From: Bacteroidales bacterium
GTDB taxonomy: Bacteria > Bacteroidota > Bacteroidia > Bacteroidales > Paludibacteraceae
Direction: 5' to 3'
NCBI GenBank assembly: GCA_900769035.1
Contig: CAAGFD010000250.1
Span: 1 to 7,304, forward strand
DNA: 7,304 nucleotides
The notes under the pieces were generated by a model that was given only the letters and a program-made list of their open reading frames with translations, ran no database searches and was not told where the DNA came from. Of this stretch, positions 1-5,497 are shown piece by piece. Every line of letters begins with the position of its first letter. Within the stretch, counting starts at the first letter, position 1. Made by a program: the position numbers and the translations under genes.

Positions 1-977
1 ATGCTATCATCATCGACGATTTCGATACGGATGAGGAATGCCGTAATGAGGAGGTCATGACTAATAAAATCAACTGGATTGAGCAGGCGCTTATCCCTAC
101 CCGCTCTATCTCCGGCAACCTCCGTATCGTCGTTAATGGCAATATCATTCACAATAATTGTGCTGTCAAGTACATGGGCGAGAATATTGCCGACCATTTC
201 GATGTGGTCAATATACGTGACAAGGAGGGTAAATCCTCTTGGCCGAGCAAAAACTCAGAGGAATCTATCGATCGTGTCTTATCTACCATCTCCTATAAAT
301 CTGCTCAAAAGGAGTATTTCAATAATCCTATGGATGGTGGCGATACTTTCAAGGATATTCTCTATGGCCGTATCCCTCCTCTCCATCAGTGTCGGTGTCT
401 CATCTATGCCGACCCGGCTACGTCTAATAAGGACCGCTGTAATGCCTCTTACAAGGCTGTCGGCCTTTTAGCTTATAAGGATGGTTGCTACTACATCGTA
501 CGTTGTGCCTGCGATACTATGTCTAATAGTGCTTTCGTCGATTATCTTTTCGAGTTCTATACTTATGCCACTGAGGCGCTCCGTGGCGAGGCGCTACGTG
601 TATATATCGAGAATAATACGCTTCAGGACCCTTTCTACGAGCAGGTGCTCCTGCCTCTTATTTACAAGCGTGGCGAGGCTCTTGGTGTCTCCCTCCCTGT
701 CTGTCCGGATACGCGTAAAAAGCCGGAAAAGTGGCAGCGTATCGAGGCGCTCCTCGAACCTCTCAATCGCCTCGGACACCTCGTCTTCAATGAGGCGCAG
801 AAGGATAACGACCACATGAAGCGTCTCGTCGCTCAATTCACTTCTGCATCTCCTAAGGCTAAGCGCCTCGATGGTCCCGATATGGTAGAGGGTGGGGTAT
901 TCATCCTCCGTAATTCCATCAATCTCGCCAGCGCCCCTATTATTAATGTCAAACGTAAAAACAAATTCAAATTATGA
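1..977 (+). CDS. Phage terminase large subunit, C-terminal part (runs in from the left edge)
   Basis: This is the DNA-packaging motor subunit, which pumps DNA into the prohead and cuts it. The reading frame is open from base 3, so the ATG at 57 is internal and the N-terminal ATPase with Walker A lies outside the window. The first codons give AIIIDDFD, a Walker B-type hydrophobic run with an acidic pair. It is followed by VVNGN (residues 25-29 counted from the ATG at 57), which fits the coupling motif III. The rest is an RNase H-like nuclease domain: D119 in YADPA, E185 in YIENNT and D275 in DGPDMVEGG fit the metal-binding acidic triad. The lysine-rich C-terminus (KRKNKFKL) is a common ending. 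The stop overlaps the next start (ATGA), so the two genes are probably translationally coupled. The family is clear; assignment to the Mu gp28-like group comes from the neighbours. Confidence 0.93.
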   Translation, partial: AIIIDDFDTDEECRNEEVMTNKINWIEQALIPTRSISGNLRIVVNGNIIHNNCAVKYMGENIADHFDVVNIRDKEGKSSWPSKNSEESIDRVLSTISYKSAQKEYFNNPMDGGDTFKDILYGRIPPLHQCRCLIYADPATSNKDRCNASYKAVGLLAYKDGCYYIVRCACDTMSNSAFVDYLFEFYTYATEALRGEALRVYIENNTLQDPFYEQVLLPLIYKRGEALGVSLPVCPDTRKKPEKWQRIEALLEPLNRLGHLVFNEAQKDNDHMKRLVAQFTSASPKAKRLDGPDMVEGGVFILRNSINLASAPIINVKRKNKFKL

Positions 978-1414
978 TTGCTTCTATTGCTGATATTACT
1001 CAATCTACTATATATCCGGAAATCGTCGAAATTATAACTCGCGAGAATCCGGATACGGTGCACATGCATATCCTCGCTGCCGAGGATGTGGCTAAGTCCT
1101 ATTTGTTTAAATACGATTTAAATGCTCTTTTCGGCTCCGAATCTTCGAATCCTACTGTTGATTCCCCGCTGGTTAAAAAAATCGTTATCGCGCTCGCTTC
1201 TTACGATATTGTCAAGCTGGCTAATCCTAATATCGATATCGAGCTCTTTCGCCAGGCGCATGACTCTGCTATCACGCTCCTCGAGGCGATTCGTGATGGC
1301 CGTAATAATCTATTCGGTGTCCCCCTCGCTTCCGATGACCCGGACACACCGTCCGACGAAGGCTACTCTTCTGTCTCCTGGTCTTCCAATCCTAAACGTA
1401 CCAATTTTTTTTAA
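974..1414 (+). CDS. DUF1320 family protein (Mu gp36-like), probable head-tail connector component
   Basis: This 146-residue protein resembles the DUF1320 family, whose Mu member is gp36. It has an N-terminal helical stretch with a short start-up motif (ASIADITQ), a middle segment with HILAAEDVAKSYLFKYDL, then VIALASYDIVKLANP and a helix with REAH-like residues, before a low-complexity Ser/Asp tail. Length fits the family. Members lie among structural genes of Mu-like phages and are thought to act at the head-tail interface, but the exact role is not shown here. In Mu this gene lies after the major capsid gene, whereas here it sits between terminase and portal. The start overlaps the terminase stop by four bases and has no Shine-Dalgarno site, which is usual for Bacteroidetes. 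The portal begins 9 bases after its stop. Confidence 0.8.
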   Translation: MIASIADITQSTIYPEIVEIITRENPDTVHMHILAAEDVAKSYLFKYDLNALFGSESSNPTVDSPLVKKIVIALASYDIVKLANPNIDIELFRQAHDSAITLLEAIRDGRNNLFGVPLASDDPDTPSDEGYSSVSWSSNPKRTNFF

Positions 1415-1423
1415 ACAAATGCT

Positions 1424-2698
1424 ATGAATAAGAACAAGTATAAACAATCTGTCATAATTAACGACCTTACTCTGGTCTCTCCCGATCGTAATCGTAAAGA
1501 TGTCGGCCGACTCAAGCAGGCTATCATGTCTGCCGAGCGTATCCAAGTCCCTAATAGATATGCGCTCTACGATCTTTATCACGATGTGGTCACTATCGAT
1601 GGCCATCTCTCCGGCATCCTCGCTAAGCGTACCGGCGCAGTTACTAACAAGCGCATGCGTTTCGTCCGTAATCAGCAGTCTGTCGAAGAGCTCGATAATC
1701 TTATCAATAGCGATAAGTTCTGTCAGCTCATCTCTCTCATCATGGATTCTATCTACTGGGGTATCTCTGGTGTCGAATTCATAGTTGGTAAAAATTTCGA
1801 CTTCAATGTCATCCCGCGTAAGCATATCCGTGTCGAGGATCGTCTTATCGTCAAGTCGCAATATGATGTTACTGGTGTCTCTCTCGATGAGTTGCCTTAT
1901 TGCTGGATTATCGGTGGCGATCGTAAGTATAATTTCGGCCGTCTCCTCCAGTGCTCTATGTATGCTCTGTACAAGCGCTCTGGTTTCGGCGACTTTGCTC
2001 AATATGTCGAGATTTTCGGGCAACCGGTCCGCGTTATCCGTTACGATACTTACGATCAAGAGACCAAAGCGGAGCTCAAGCGTATCGCTGATGAGTCTGG
2101 CTCATCTCTCGTTATGATGATTCCTAAGCAGGCGGAGTTCGAGATGTTGGATGGTAAGTCTTCTAATGGCACCGGAGAGCTGCAGGATCGTCTTATCCGT
2201 GCTTGTAATCAAGAGATGTCTATCGCTATCCTGGGTGTCTCCGAGACTACTGTCAGCTCTTCCAGCTCAGGTTATGCGCAGGCGGAGGTGCACGCAGAGC
2301 AGCAGTTCGAGGTCACTCGCGATGATATGCGTTTCGTACTCCACATGCTCAATAGCGATTACTTCCTCTCTATCCTCGCCTCTTATGGCTTCCCTGTTCA
2401 GGGTGGTCAGTTCGAATATGTCGAGGAAAAGAATCTTGATATGCTCACCAAGCGTCTCAATATCGATATGCAGCTTAGTAATCTCGTCCCTATCTCCGAT
2501 GATTACTTCTACGAAACCTACGGCATTCCGAAGCCGAATAATTACGATGCAATCAAAAAGGAGCAACAGGCGCGTCGTGATGCTGCTCTCAAGGCTGCCC
2601 AAATGGCTGTTGCCGGCAATAAGGATGATAAGGGTAAGGATGATAAGAATAAATCTAACAAAAACTTATTCGATGCGCTCGTCGATTTTTTCGCGTGA
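1424..2698 (+). CDS. Portal protein, DUF935 family (Mu gp29-like)
   Basis: This is the dodecameric ring at the unique capsid vertex through which DNA enters and leaves. At 424 residues it is near the low end for the family. Recognisable blocks in order are the N-terminal helix and YDLYHDVVTIDGHLSGILAKR (49-69), SIYWGISGVEFI (109-120), the FAQYVEIFGQPVRVIRYD block (191-208) typical of DUF935, a Ser-rich turn SETTVSSSSSGYAQAEVHAE (273-292) matching the conserved loop before the long clip/crown helix, and the SDDYFYETYGIPKP motif (358-371). The C-terminal tail (398-414) is an extreme Asp/Lys/Asn run, probably disordered. The ATG has only an A-rich leader and no Shine-Dalgarno site. Its TGA overlaps the GTG start of the MuF gene. 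Terminase, portal and MuF in a row is the standard packaging/head cassette. Confidence 0.93.
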   Translation: MNKNKYKQSVIINDLTLVSPDRNRKDVGRLKQAIMSAERIQVPNRYALYDLYHDVVTIDGHLSGILAKRTGAVTNKRMRFVRNQQSVEELDNLINSDKFCQLISLIMDSIYWGISGVEFIVGKNFDFNVIPRKHIRVEDRLIVKSQYDVTGVSLDELPYCWIIGGDRKYNFGRLLQCSMYALYKRSGFGDFAQYVEIFGQPVRVIRYDTYDQETKAELKRIADESGSSLVMMIPKQAEFEMLDGKSSNGTGELQDRLIRACNQEMSIAILGVSETTVSSSSSGYAQAEVHAEQQFEVTRDDMRFVLHMLNSDYFLSILASYGFPVQGGQFEYVEEKNLDMLTKRLNIDMQLSNLVPISDDYFYETYGIPKPNNYDAIKKEQQARRDAALKAAQMAVAGNKDDKGKDDKNKSNKNLFDALVDFFA

Positions 2699-4128
2699 GC
2701 CCCGTCGATGGGGCTGATATTAACAGCGAGTATTTCGGCATCAATGCTCCGCTCCCTCCGCTGGCGGATGTCGAGCATGGCATCAAGTTCTCTCCGGATA
2801 CTATCGCTGCCGCCGTCCTCAACATCTATAAGAGTAAATTCAATATCGATAAGGAGATTGAGCCTAATCTTTATAAGGAAACTGTAAGTATCTTCAACCG
2901 TGCTCTCTCTGCAGGCTTCGCCGATGCGCTCTCTAAGGGTGTCCCGATGCCTGCCGAGTCGTTCATCAATGATGTTAAGTCGAATATCGATGTCTTCTCT
3001 GCTTTCCGTGTACATCGTATGCAGAAGGATATTGCGGCGCTCATGCTCGATGAGGATGGTAAGCTTAAGCCGTTCTCTACTTTCGCACGCGATGTTAAGC
3101 CGTATGTCTCTCATCAGAATCGTGTTTGGCTCGAAACGGAATATAATACTGCTGTCCATCGCGCTCAACTGGCTTCCGAGTGGCAGCAGTTCTCTCGCGA
3201 TATCGATGTGTATCCTAACTTACGATGGGTGCCTACTACTTCTCCTAATGTCGGCGAAGATCATCGCGTATTCTGGAATGTCATCCGCCCTGTAAAGGAT
3301 GACTTCTGGAGTGCTCACCATCCCGGCGACCGATGGAATTGTAAGTGCTCTATCGAGCAAACCGATAAGGATGTTACTCCCGTGCCTCACGGCCCGGTAG
3401 AGAAGGGTAGCACCCCTTCCCGTGGCCTCGATAACAACCCCGGTAAGGATGCCAAACTCTTCAACGAAAAGCACCCTTACTTCCCTCGTAACTGCTCCTC
3501 TTGTCCTTTCAAAACAGCAAACCTCCGTGCCCTTTTCCACTCGCTTGCTGATAAGAAGAATTGCTATGCTTGTAAGAATATATCTGATGCTATTAACACT
3601 AATCTCACCGTCAGAGATGCTTTTATAAGAATACAAAATGGTGAAGGAAATTTTAGAGATAACTTATTAACTATAATAAATAAAGGTCAATACAATAAAG
3701 TGACAAATAGAATATATAGTGCCATTTCTAAATCCGCCGATGATTACGATAATCTATTATTTGTAGCAGAAATGCTAACTAAAAAACACAGAAAAGCAGA
3801 AATTTATATTTTGCCAAATCCAAAAGGAGTTAAATCAATGGATATTATAATAAAAAATAAAAATTCTATATATGCTTACGACGTTAAAACTCTTACCGGT
3901 TTAAACTCTGTTGATAATAGACTTTTAGATTCTATAGGACAATCAAATAGAGTTATTCTTAGTATAAAAAGTGAATACCAGGCAAGAAAATTATATGATG
4001 AAATAAAGTCTTTTTTTGAGAATAACAAAAAGGCTCAACAGGTAATTATTATAGTAAGGAACAAGGAAATTATACTTGACAGAGAAATGATGAAAGAGTC
4101 TACCTTTAGAAGATTATATTATAAATAA
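2695..4128 (+). CDS. MuF-type head morphogenesis protein fused to a C-terminal polymorphic toxin-like nuclease domain
   Basis: Residues about 1-225 form the MuF (SPP1 gp7/Mu gpF-like) minor head protein: a helical N-terminus, the ETEYNTAVHRAQ helix (147-158) and the signature HHPGDRWNCKC (208-218). MuF proteins bind the portal and enter the capsid in small number. Residues 226-300 are a Pro/Gly-rich linker with two CxxC pairs (267/270 and 290/293), a likely zinc site. Residues about 306-477 are a separate domain unlike ordinary MuF proteins. Glu359, Asp383 and DVK (396-398) fit the E, D, (D/E)xK pattern of PD-(D/E)XK nucleases as seen in CdiA-CT toxins; a BECR-fold toxin is the main alternative. 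All 14 Arg codons before residue 300 are CGN and all 12 after are AGA/AGG, so the tail is a late acquisition. The GTG start overlaps the portal stop (GTGA). The MuF call is firm, a toxin domain is likely, and the fold is tentative. Confidence 0.85.
   Translation: MSPVDGADINSEYFGINAPLPPLADVEHGIKFSPDTIAAAVLNIYKSKFNIDKEIEPNLYKETVSIFNRALSAGFADALSKGVPMPAESFINDVKSNIDVFSAFRVHRMQKDIAALMLDEDGKLKPFSTFARDVKPYVSHQNRVWLETEYNTAVHRAQLASEWQQFSRDIDVYPNLRWVPTTSPNVGEDHRVFWNVIRPVKDDFWSAHHPGDRWNCKCSIEQTDKDVTPVPHGPVEKGSTPSRGLDNNPGKDAKLFNEKHPYFPRNCSSCPFKTANLRALFHSLADKKNCYACKNISDAINTNLTVRDAFIRIQNGEGNFRDNLLTIINKGQYNKVTNRIYSAISKSADDYDNLLFVAEMLTKKHRKAEIYILPNPKGVKSMDIIIKNKNSIYAYDVKTLTGLNSVDNRLLDSIGQSNRVILSIKSEYQARKLYDEIKSFFENNKKAQQVIIIVRNKEIILDREMMKESTFRRLYYK
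3529..4128 (+). other. AT-rich, horizontally acquired toxin-domain segment within the MuF gene
   Basis: This segment covers the part of the MuF gene whose base composition and codon use differ from everything before it. By hand count, bases 3421-3480 have 31 G+C of 60, while 3661-3720 have 11 of 60 and 3841-3900 have 14 of 60. The last CGN arginine codon starts at 3526 and the first AGA at 3613, so the junction lies between them, close to the second CxxC pair. The frame stays open and no stop or frameshift marks the joint. The encoded domain has alternating helices and strands, with the candidate active residues Glu359, Asp383, Asp396 and Lys398 (full-protein numbering). This is the pattern expected when a conserved structural N-terminus swaps C-terminal effector domains. 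Confidence 0.8.
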
Positions 4129-4155
4129 AAAAAGCAGCACCTAAAGATGCTGCTT
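4126..4155 (-). terminator. Intrinsic terminator of the minus-strand small RNA
   Basis: On the minus strand an 8-bp perfect stem (AAGCAGCA paired with TGCTGCTT, loop TCTTTAGG) is followed by a run of T from the A-run at 4127-4133. The T-run overlaps the TAA stop codon of the MuF-toxin gene. On the plus strand no T-run follows the hairpin, so it is expected to work leftwards only and to let late transcription pass. Confidence 0.8.
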
Positions 4156-4229
4156 CCGCGGTGTACTAATTTTCGCAGTGTCCGCCCGCTGGAGTGATGC
4201 CACGACACTCTCACTCTTCACAAGTGGAG
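4127..4229 (-). ncRNA. Candidate small RNA of about 100 nt between the toxin and the gpG-like gene
   Basis: A complete minus-strand transcription unit lies in the gap between two plus-strand genes: a promoter (4235-4265), about 70 bases of unique sequence and an intrinsic terminator (4126-4155). The start is inferred a few bases downstream of the -7 box. The body is richer in G+C than the toxin segment beside it and can fold: AGTGTC (4177-4182) pairs with GACACT (4204-4209), and CACTC (4212-4216) with GAGTG (4227-4231). It carries two copies of an 11-base repeat. No ATG-started frame fits; the only open frame is a 26-codon GTG one without a ribosome-binding site. I do not recognise an RNA family. 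It could be a moron sRNA, a regulator, or the partner of the toxin it abuts. Transcription is not proven. Confidence 0.6.
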
Positions 4230-4235
4230 TGATGC
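4190..4235. repeat. 11-base direct repeat, two copies, inside the small RNA
   Basis: TGGAGTGATGC occurs at 4190-4200 and again at 4225-4235, with a start-to-start distance of 35 bases. In the RNA sense both read GCATCACTCCA. The copy at 4225-4235 abuts the -7 box and so would lie at the very 5' end of the transcript, or just upstream of its start. The copy at 4190-4200 lies in the loop of the AGTGTC/GACACT stem. Two exposed identical segments could be pairing seeds or protein-binding sites; on the DNA they could instead be operator half-sites. Confidence 0.75.
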
Positions 4236-4265
4236 AAATATACAACCTTTTTTTTATCCACCAAA
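4235..4265 (-). promoter_or_regulatory. Bacteroidetes-type promoter reading leftwards (-33 TTTG, -7 TATATTTG)
   Basis: On the minus strand TTTG (complement of 4262-4265) is followed after exactly 19 bases by TATATTTG (complement of 4235-4242). This matches the sigma-ABfr consensus of Bacteroidetes (TTTG, 19-21 bases, TAnnTTTG) at every specified position. The spacer is A-rich on the transcribed strand. The only thing downstream before the terminator is the short structured region, so this promoter appears to serve the small RNA. The same bases form the leader of the plus-strand gpG-like gene. Confidence 0.7.
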
Positions 4266-4283
4266 ACTTTTAAAAAAATTTTT

Positions 4284-4733
4284 ATGTCTCCTGAAGAATT
4301 CTTACAAACAGTCCAAAATCACAGTGAAAAAATCGCTTTTGCTTTCGAGCGTAAAATTCCTCTTAAGGTCGGTAATGCCGGCAAATCTCATTTTAAGGAG
4401 AATTTTAGAAGGGGTGGTTTTGTTGACAAAAACCTTACTAAATGGAAACCTGCCAAGCGTATAGGCAGAGCAAAAGGCGCTAAGGGTCAATATGGTACGC
4501 TCCTTTCTGCTCGTAACTATCTCTACAATTCCATCAACTATCGCACACTTCCTTACCAAGTGGTTATATACACCCGCGTGCCTTATGCTATCGTCCATAA
4601 CGAGGGTCTCCGTGCCGGACGTGGCAAGGGGTTTAAAATGCCTAAACGCCAATTTATCGGCGACTCTGCCGTCTTAAACAATAAAATTTCTATTATTATT
4701 GATGAAGAATTAACCAAAATTCTCGATTTATGA
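4284..4733 (+). CDS. Phage virion morphogenesis protein (Mu gpG-like; tail completion family)
   Basis: This 149-residue basic protein matches the virion morphogenesis/tail-completion family that includes Mu gpG. Features seen are an N-terminal helix with LKVGNAGKSHFKENF (27-41), a WKP turn followed by an R/K/G-rich stretch (KRIGRAKGAKGQYGTLL), a central RNYLYNSINY segment, the VPYAIVHNEG motif and the conserved ending MPKRQFIGDSAVL. In Mu-like phages gpG acts late in assembly at head-tail joining. It follows the MuF gene as in Mu, but here a 155-base gap with the small RNA unit intervenes. Arginine codons return mostly to CGN, so the foreign composition stops before this gene. The ATG at 4284 has an A/T-only leader and no Shine-Dalgarno site. 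Its TGA overlaps the next start by four bases. Confidence 0.85.
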   Translation: MSPEEFLQTVQNHSEKIAFAFERKIPLKVGNAGKSHFKENFRRGGFVDKNLTKWKPAKRIGRAKGAKGQYGTLLSARNYLYNSINYRTLPYQVVIYTRVPYAIVHNEGLRAGRGKGFKMPKRQFIGDSAVLNNKISIIIDEELTKILDL

Positions 4734-5191
4734 ATACTCCAAAATCATTTTTTAGTCATTTTTTTCTCGACTTGCAGGATTTTTTGAATAAAAATCTTCC
4801 CGATATCAAGTGGATTGATATCGATAATGGTCAACTCGATTCTGTCACCCGCCCCACACTTACATACCCGGCTATATTAATCGATTTCTCTGCTGGTGAT
4901 GTCAATGAACTTGGTGCCGGCTGTTATCGTATGGATGTCGTCGTACATCTTTATCTCATCACCGATAATTTTGCTGCATCTTACCACAAGGCTCCTCTCA
5001 AAGATCGATATAATGCTCTCTCTATATATGAGTTTGAACACCGTTTAATCTCTATTTTACAGGGCTGGATTCCTGGCGACTACTGCCAGGGTGTCGTATT
5101 ACAATCGTCAAACAGTGAGAATCGTAATGATATCAACCTCCGTGTCCGTCATCTGCAATTCTCTACTTCTTTCGAAGCTTACACGGAATAA
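4730..5191 (+). CDS. Probable tail terminator/tail completion protein (Mu gp37-like position)
   Basis: This 153-residue protein has the shape of a tail-terminator or head-tail completion protein: an N-terminal amphipathic helix (SHFFLDLQDFLNKNLP), then RPTLTYPAILIDFSAGDV, a strand YRMDVVVHLYLI, a helix KDRYNALSIYEFEHRLISIL, and a final strand RVRHLQFSTSFEAY. Alternating strands with one middle helix, and a size near 150 residues, are what gp37/Gp17-like proteins show. I do not recognise a specific family motif, so the role rests on size, predicted order and position straight after the gpG-like gene, with which it overlaps by four bases (ATGA). It is the last plus-strand gene before the convergent operon. 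Its TAA lies against the terminator hairpin of the opposite strand. Confidence 0.6.
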   Translation: MNTPKSFFSHFFLDLQDFLNKNLPDIKWIDIDNGQLDSVTRPTLTYPAILIDFSAGDVNELGAGCYRMDVVVHLYLITDNFAASYHKAPLKDRYNALSIYEFEHRLISILQGWIPGDYCQGVVLQSSNSENRNDINLRVRHLQFSTSFEAYTE

Positions 5192-5221
5192 AAAAAATAG
5201 AGGAGATTTTCATCTCCTCTA
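5190..5221 (-). terminator. Intrinsic terminator ending the minus-strand early operon
   Basis: TAGAGGAGAT (5198-5207) and ATCTCCTCTA (5212-5221) form a perfect 10-bp stem with a 4-base loop. On the minus strand it is followed by eight T, from the A-run 5190-5197. It begins three bases beyond the stop of the 70-residue minus-strand gene. There is no T-run on the plus side, so it should not stop late transcription well. Confidence 0.88.
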
Positions 5222-5224
5222 CTA

Positions 5225-5437
5225 CTAGAATAATGTCAATTGTGATTGATTGTCATCATCTTCCACTTCCTCGTCTGTACTAAGATAGGCGAAAAATGTC
5301 CTCTTCGATATGCCATATCTCGGATATATTATATGTCGCCACACCCAGAGCTTGCACCGGTCATGTCGGCCGGGCTCGTAATATTGCTTGGTCAGATTCT
5401 TAATCTCCTCTATTCTTTGCTTTGTGCTCTTGTACAT
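5225..5437 (-). CDS. Small basic phage protein of unknown function with an acidic tail
   Basis: This 70-residue protein has no function I can assign. The N-terminal 20 residues (STKQRIEEIKNLTKQYY) are a charged helix. The core RCKLWVWRHIIYPRYGISKRTFFAYLS (27-53) is basic and aromatic, and has the helix, turn (YGIS) and helix spacing of a helix-turn-helix. The end is strongly acidic (DEEVEDDD) before a short hydrophobic tip (LTLF). Similar small proteins with a W-R-x-x-I-Y-P core occur in Bacteroidetes phages as far as I recall. It is the last gene of the minus-strand operon, 58 bases after the HAD gene, with the terminator just behind it. No Shine-Dalgarno site precedes the ATG. A small DNA-binding regulator is possible but unproven. 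Confidence 0.7.
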   Translation of the reverse strand: MYKSTKQRIEEIKNLTKQYYEPGRHDRCKLWVWRHIIYPRYGISKRTFFAYLSTDEEVEDDDNQSQLTLF

Positions 5438-5469
5438 ATCATTTGTTTTTTATAATTTTGTTATTGCTT

Positions 5470-5497
5470 AGGCTGCACTCCGGTGTGGCTTTTTTTT
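5470..5497 (+). terminator. Probable intrinsic terminator for rightward late transcription
   Basis: On the plus strand, 5471-5478 (GGCTGCAC) can pair with 5483-5490 (GTGTGGCT) around the loop TCCG. This gives about eight pairs, three of them G-U, followed directly by a run of eight T (5490-5497). On the minus strand no T-run follows, so the element points rightwards. It lies 279 bases beyond the last plus-strand gene and overlaps the end of the HAD gene on the other strand. Wobble pairs lower the confidence. Confidence 0.6.

Noticed and set aside
57..977. The ATG at 57, preceded by GAGGAGG, as the true start of the terminase gene
   Set aside because: The frame is open upstream to the window edge and encodes the Walker B-like AIIIDDFD stretch, so the ATG is internal. 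The GAGGAGG encodes Glu-Glu-Val and lies too close to the ATG.
1310..2059. Long minus-strand open frame antisense to the portal gene (249 codons)
   Set aside because: It arises from the T/C-ending codon bias of the portal gene, which rarely gives stop codons on the other strand. The translation shows low-complexity Ile/Asp/Arg runs and no family features.
2542..3168. Long minus-strand open frame antisense to the portal/MuF junction (208 codons)
   Set aside because: It is the same codon-bias shadow, spans two clear plus-strand genes and has no initiation signal.
4126..4155. Hairpin after the toxin gene as a plus-strand terminator of late transcription
   Set aside because: The T-run lies only on the minus-strand side. 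On the plus strand the stem is followed by CCGCGG, so rightward termination is not expected.
4141..4221. Minus-strand 26-codon frame starting with GTG inside the small RNA region, a possible immunity or leader peptide
   Set aside because: It has no ATG and no ribosome-binding site, its stop falls in the terminator loop, and its composition is that of a structured RNA. It is too short for a typical immunity protein.
4190..4235. The two 11-base repeats as a start of a CRISPR array
   Set aside because: There are only two copies of 11 bases with a 24-base spacer, no cas genes nearby, and the repeats are embedded in a promoter-terminator unit.
5430..5460. Possible plus-strand promoter, TTG then 20 bases then TAATTTTG
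   Set aside because: The -33 box lacks its first T, and any transcript would meet the terminator at 5470-5497 within about 30 bases. It is probably a chance match in an AT-rich gap.
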